From Wuchereria bancrofti (Eukaryota > Nematoda > Chromadorea > Rhabditida > Onchocercidae), in the NCBI GenBank assembly GCA_005281725.1, contig SSBO01000001.1, forward strand, positions 3,208,399 through 3,272,398: DNA of 64,000 bases, given 5' to 3'. Made by a program: the position numbers and the translations under genes. Under the pieces are notes generated by a model, which saw only the letters and a program-made list of their open reading frames with translations, was not told the DNA's origin and did no database searches. Positions 59,454 to 64,000 of the stretch are shown here, in pieces (position 1 is the stretch's first letter; each line of letters starts with the position of its first letter).

Positions 59454-62259
59454 GTCACTATTTGACTTTCAATTTATATTTGATACTTTACTGACACCAA
59501 CATTAACTATTTCAAATGATATTGTTCCTTTCTTTTCCAAAGTTTAGTGTAATGTGTTGAGTCCGGAAGATTTGATCTTTGACGGATAATATTTAATGCC
59601 TATCACTTCATTGCTATTTCTATTCATTTATCCATCTGTCAGTCCATTTATCTATCATTTATTCATCCACAACTCTGTCACCAATATGTGCAGCCTTTCT
59701 TTAACTTACTACTACATAATGCTAGCAACATTCGGAGAAACTTGAGGACTACGACATCCCTCCGGTCAAGGAAACCCGATTGACGTGATTCCTACTTTCT
59801 GTCACCACAGATAATCTTACTGAATCCCAACCTTTCCCCTCCTTCTCTCCTATGTTGTCTTAGCACTGTCTTTTATCGGCACAAACATCTCTAATTCTCT
59901 CCCAAAGCACTCTATTCTCTGCCTCGTTGTGTCGACGTTCTTCGCCTCTGCGCTACCGGCCGTCAGCTTAGTCATTCATCTACTTTTCCTGCTTTATTTC
60001 ATGAGATTATATTCATTATTTATACCTGATGACAGCATAATGCAAATTCTAATTCTAATTTTGTTAGCCCACAGACGGTCACTCAGGCTCGAATTTCGAT
60101 TTAAACTAGATTGTCTGACCCACCACAATGTTGCGAGTACTATAAAAGAGATTGGTAGGTCTAGGTGAAATGAACATCATGAGAAACTGTATGGAAGTCA
60201 TTAAGTCCGCCGACTCGATAGCTGTTCTAAATAGTTCAAAATAGATAGGTATATTGAAACTAATTTCCAGATAGAGAAAAGATGCCAGAATTACTTAAAG
60301 TAAGCCTTATGACTTCTGTTGGAAAGGATGCTGGAATGCGGGATGCCCAGAATTTTCGGAACTAAAAGAAGAAAACAAGCCAACAGGCTCCAGATTTGTT
60401 TAACTATTAGATAATCATGGTGACAAAGGTTTGCAGAACTGTGATTATTGAAGAGGCCATTGAATTCCAAGGTCTGCGGTTATCGAGAAAATATTCATTT
60501 AGATTGAGGCAATAGGATTAAGAAAATGCGTTGGAAAAAAAAAGTTTATTGAGAATCACAAGTTCAGTTTCTGGCTGCAGCGTTTCTTTTGCGGGATTTA
60601 CCGATTAAAAAGTTCCTGTATTATGTTTTAGTTTTGAGAAAACATTTAAAATACTTAAAATGTTATTATAAACTGCATGAGGTGCCGAAATAAAGGGAAT
60701 CTACTGAGAGGTGTAACATGTCAGAGGGATTAGTTGATATCTCAGAAGTGTTGGATAATTCTCTAAATCTCTCAAAATTACATATGAAATTGCATATATT
60801 ATTAATACAGTATATATGTTATAAAATGACAGAGTGTATATGTTGTTACTACTGCTTATGGATAAAGTAACTAACAAAGTAAATACATTACAGTGGATTA
60901 CCAATACACTACGATCACCAAATATGAAACAGTTGTTAAATAGATAATAGACGAACTAACTAGAAATAAGACATTAGAATATAGTTAGGTATATTGGTAA
61001 TCTTCCTCATGGTCTGTCCAGCTATGAGTAGTCTGAGATTTACATCACCTGTCAAACCCGAATTAATCTTTAATATTTGAAACTGACGTGTGACGTCGTG
61101 AAAATAAAATCTGGATCGGATTTCATTAATCAACGAATTATGTTTGAACAAACTATAATTAAATGACTGATGCATATGATAGCATGCGGTGAAACTGGTG
61201 GATTTTTCCCGATAAGAAGAAATCAATACTCTTACCAAACGGCAATGAAATGGGTCACGGTCAAATGATGTCTTGAGGAAGTTCGGAATTTTCATTCAAT
61301 TTAAATTTCCACCATTTCCCCCATTTCATTATAAAGTAAAAGACGGACGATTTCTGTAGTATTTGGTGATCGTAGTGAAGGAGTGAATAAGTCAAGTGCT
61401 GTACTGCATACTTGTCATCATGTAAAGCTATATGAAAGCTTTCCAACGATTTCCCTCTTGCGTACCGCGTGTTGTTTGTGCATATCTCATTCAGATGATT
61501 TTATAAAACTTGCACTGGTATCATATAGCTTAAGGCTGCATCGTAGTTCTTCCATCTTTCTATAGTTGAAAAAACTGCGCGAAGAAGTCACAAAATCTGA
61601 CACATTCAGCGTTTGGTTACCGCTGTTTGGTGATGGATGGTAGTGGATTTAGTGATAATCAGTAATTATATTGGCTAATGGTTAATGATAACTAATAACG
61701 TGGTATTCACTAGCTTACTTGTTTATCTTTTGCACACACTCTGTAGCAGTAACGCACTCAGAGTTACTGAAGGGAGAATGATGATACCAAGCTTGCTTTA
61801 TTAAATAAGAAATGAATAAGTCTTTTTCATTTCAGTTCTTCTCTTTCTTATCCCTTAGCTGGGCGAAATAGCCAACACTGTTTATCCTTCAAAATCAAGT
61901 AACAATGCCGTCCTTACTTGCTTACTCCGAAATCCCATACTTACAAACGATAATTTTTTTCTTGATGGTTACAAGCTAAGATCAGAATTTTTGACCGAAA
62001 CAGCACTCCATTAACTTCTGTGGACTTTTCACTCTACTTAGATTCCACTGAATAGTAATTCGATGGAACTGCAAATTAAATTAAAACGAGACAGGTGTCC
62101 GGTTATTATAACTTCTCTATTTCGAATAATGCAGCAAGGGGTTTTGTTTTTTGCATTTCTATAACTTACAGAAGACGTTTTGCTTTGAATCTTACCTATA
62201 AATTTTTTGTTTCAGAAGTCATCCAAACAAACACCGAAACCATAAATTTACTTTGAAGT
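59454..62259. other. Divergent interval between VPS33 and the right-edge gene
   Basis: Should contain both promoters. I see no exon chain. Open frames at 59929-60168 and 60960-61446 lack splice or family support. Confidence 0.5.
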
Positions 62260-64000
62260 ATGCAAAAGGGCGTATCGAAAGCATCGGATACTGTCAATAA
62301 CAATCATTGTACTAATGGTACACAGATAACGACAGCACAAAATTGGCGACATTTCGGTGGAAGATGGAGAGGAAGTATGTTATATAATTGTTTAATAGAA
62401 TATCATTATACATTTGAATTGATCTATTCAAATTAAGCAACTAATATTGTAAAACAAAAGATGTGATTGTATTTTATTTGAAGTCATTTTATGCAATGCC
62501 ATACTCATATTGCCTGAGGGTCTCTACTGATGCACGATAAGTCAGTAGCACTTTTAGCAGCGAAGCTCTTCATAATGGTCAACAAATGAAAATTAAGTAT
62601 TATTTTCATGATTTCTAGGTAGATCGACTTATTATGGATATCGTAGTCAGCCGGTATTTTTTGGTCCGTTTGCGGAATTTTCAACACCTCCACCTGCTGT
62701 TTTTGACATACCACCACGTGTACTACCCGCCAATATGTTTAATGCTAATGTGGTACCACCCTGTGAAAGAGACGCTCAGTTCGAGATGCAGTTTGCGCCT
62801 TTTATGAATCGTTCCCCATCATATCAGTTTGACAGTCATCTGCCTCGCTTTCATGAGGATGGTAACGTTTTGTCATTTTCACTGAATATAATTTACCTTA
62901 GTTATCATATTAATATGTATTATCTTCAGAGCTCTTTTACATTCTACTAATTGATGTATGCAATGTATTAATAATCAAGAAACTATTATTGTAGCACTTC
63001 CTTTATCTTTAAATGCCAGTGGTGCTATTCATCCATCATCATCGTCCTCAACACATAATCGTCATTCTATGTTAGTTCTAATGCGACTTTCGTTTATCTG
63101 CAATATTTTTCATTACATTTCCTGCTTTTGTGAGATATAAAAAACATTTTTTTTTTAGCATTAATAACTCTAAATATTTGAATTTTTAATGCCAGTTTAT
63201 AGAAGGGGTGGAAAAATGCATCGTTGCAAAATAGAAAGGAAAGATATCAAGAATTTACGACATAATTGTCAAGAACTTCCATCTGAGCAGCTATCGCGAC
63301 TAAGCTTAGGTATATGTGTTTTTGTTTACTTTGGTTTATTAGTTGCAAAGTAATGAAAGTTAGGATTTAAGCTTGTTGTACTGATTGTTTATATAATGGG
63401 AGAAAAAGATAAGGGAAAGTGAAGATTATCCAATCTCTCTTGATCAGTGCTGGTCTTGTGCTGTAGTTTTGCACAAATAAGACCGTTCATTTACTTCCTA
63501 GAATAATACTGATTAGCCCTTGAGACTATTTATTTATTAGACTTTTGATTATTCAAATGTCTCTTAATTGCTGAGTGCTTTAAAAAATATATCGCAGTTT
63601 GGCTCGATGTAGCACAGTTTTCATTACTTTCTCACTCCCATAAAATTCCATCTATCTCCTGCAAACGATTACTTCCAGATGAAGTAATGAAGAATAAATA
63701 TTTAAAAAAAGAAATTCACTTTTGAAGATAAACTTTAGAAGGTGGATTGGTTGACGTCCAAGAAGGCTATGGTTGCCCACCTTCATATGTTATGGAGAGC
63801 TATCGTGGTCAAACTGAGTTGATTGCAGCACCACATGATTGTCGACTTTTTAAAGGTTAATGCAGATACTGCTGTCATTTATCTTTCCAGTAGTATTAAC
63901 ATTTTGTTACCACCACAAAATTTTTCAAAGTTTTTACGGTAAAAATTTTTCAATAAGTATTTTAACATTAGACGAGGATGAGTGTTACTTGAAATCAGTT
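62260..64000 (+). CDS. Unrecognised protein, 5' exons only (cut by window edge)
   Basis: Plus-strand exons 62260-62374, about 62619-62861, 62995-63070, about 63196-63308, 63739-63855 and 63972-64000 keep one frame with standard splice sites. The visible about 230 residues begin MQKGVSKASDTVNNNHCTNG. An arginine/glycine-rich segment (NWRHFGGRWRGSRSTYYGYR) is followed by a proline/phenylalanine-rich low-complexity region, a serine run and a basic patch (YRRGGKMHRCKIERKDIKNL). A more conserved-looking stretch then appears (GYGCPPSYVMESYRGQTELI and APHDCRLFKDEDECYLK) and continues past the edge. The RG-rich part suggests RNA binding, but that is inference; I do not recognise the family. Confidence 0.6.

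Overview
This is a eukaryotic, AT-rich nuclear window whose gene style and content fit a nematode, most likely a clade III / filarial-type spirurid. Exons are short (30-270 nt), introns usually end in T-rich AG acceptors (TTTTCAG, TTTATAG), most splice donors read gta or gtt, and the proteins include a cuticlin-type ZP protein and a close counterpart of the worm gene gop-1. The species call is inference. I see no bacterial operons, no Wolbachia-like block, no CRISPR array and no intact transposon. All gene models below were assembled by hand from reading frame, splice phase and family resemblance.

Layout. 1-1200 (-): N-terminal exons of a KDM2/JHDM1-type histone demethylase that runs off the left edge. 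2494-4136 (-): an unrecognised coiled-coil protein lacking its 5' end. 5442-11011 (-), possibly starting near 12030: a secreted protein with two VWA domains and one ZP domain. 11-17.7 kb: non-coding, with two hairpins, one resembling a pre-miRNA. 17710-20480 (+): type II phosphatidylinositol 4-kinase. 21972-24655 (-): DnaJ protein of the DNAJB6/B2 kind. 24.7-31.5 kb: gene-poor. 31516-36012 (+): CLEC16A/GOP-1. 36595-38734 (+): MIF4G-like protein. 40206-42287 (+): RING-finger protein (5' half tentative). 43809-44053 (+): two tandem tRNA-Leu genes with anticodons UAG and AAG. 46582-52938 (+): complete Tousled-like kinase. 54064-54976 (-): small unknown protein. 55418-59453 (-): complete VPS33 (Sec1/Munc18 family). 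62260-64000 (+): 5' part of an unrecognised gene cut by the right edge.

Function. PI4K2, CLEC16A/GOP-1 and VPS33 all act in endosome-lysosome traffic, KDM2 and TLK act on chromatin, and the VWA-ZP protein is extracellular matrix. I see no evidence of one dedicated pathway. Same-strand neighbours with gaps of about 0.4-0.6 kb (gop-1 with the MIF4G gene; VPS33 with the 93-residue protein) could be nematode operons.

The most unusual signal is a perfect 13-bp inverted repeat that would place the 3' splice site of an in-frame 87-nt VPS33 exon in a hairpin loop. Others are the pre-miRNA-like hairpin near 13.9 kb, the tRNA-Leu pair differing mainly at the anticodon, a GC-AG intron and a 34-nt micro-exon in the VWA-ZP gene, and a terminator-like hairpin in a MIF4G intron. 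I did not find a convincing new multi-gene system.
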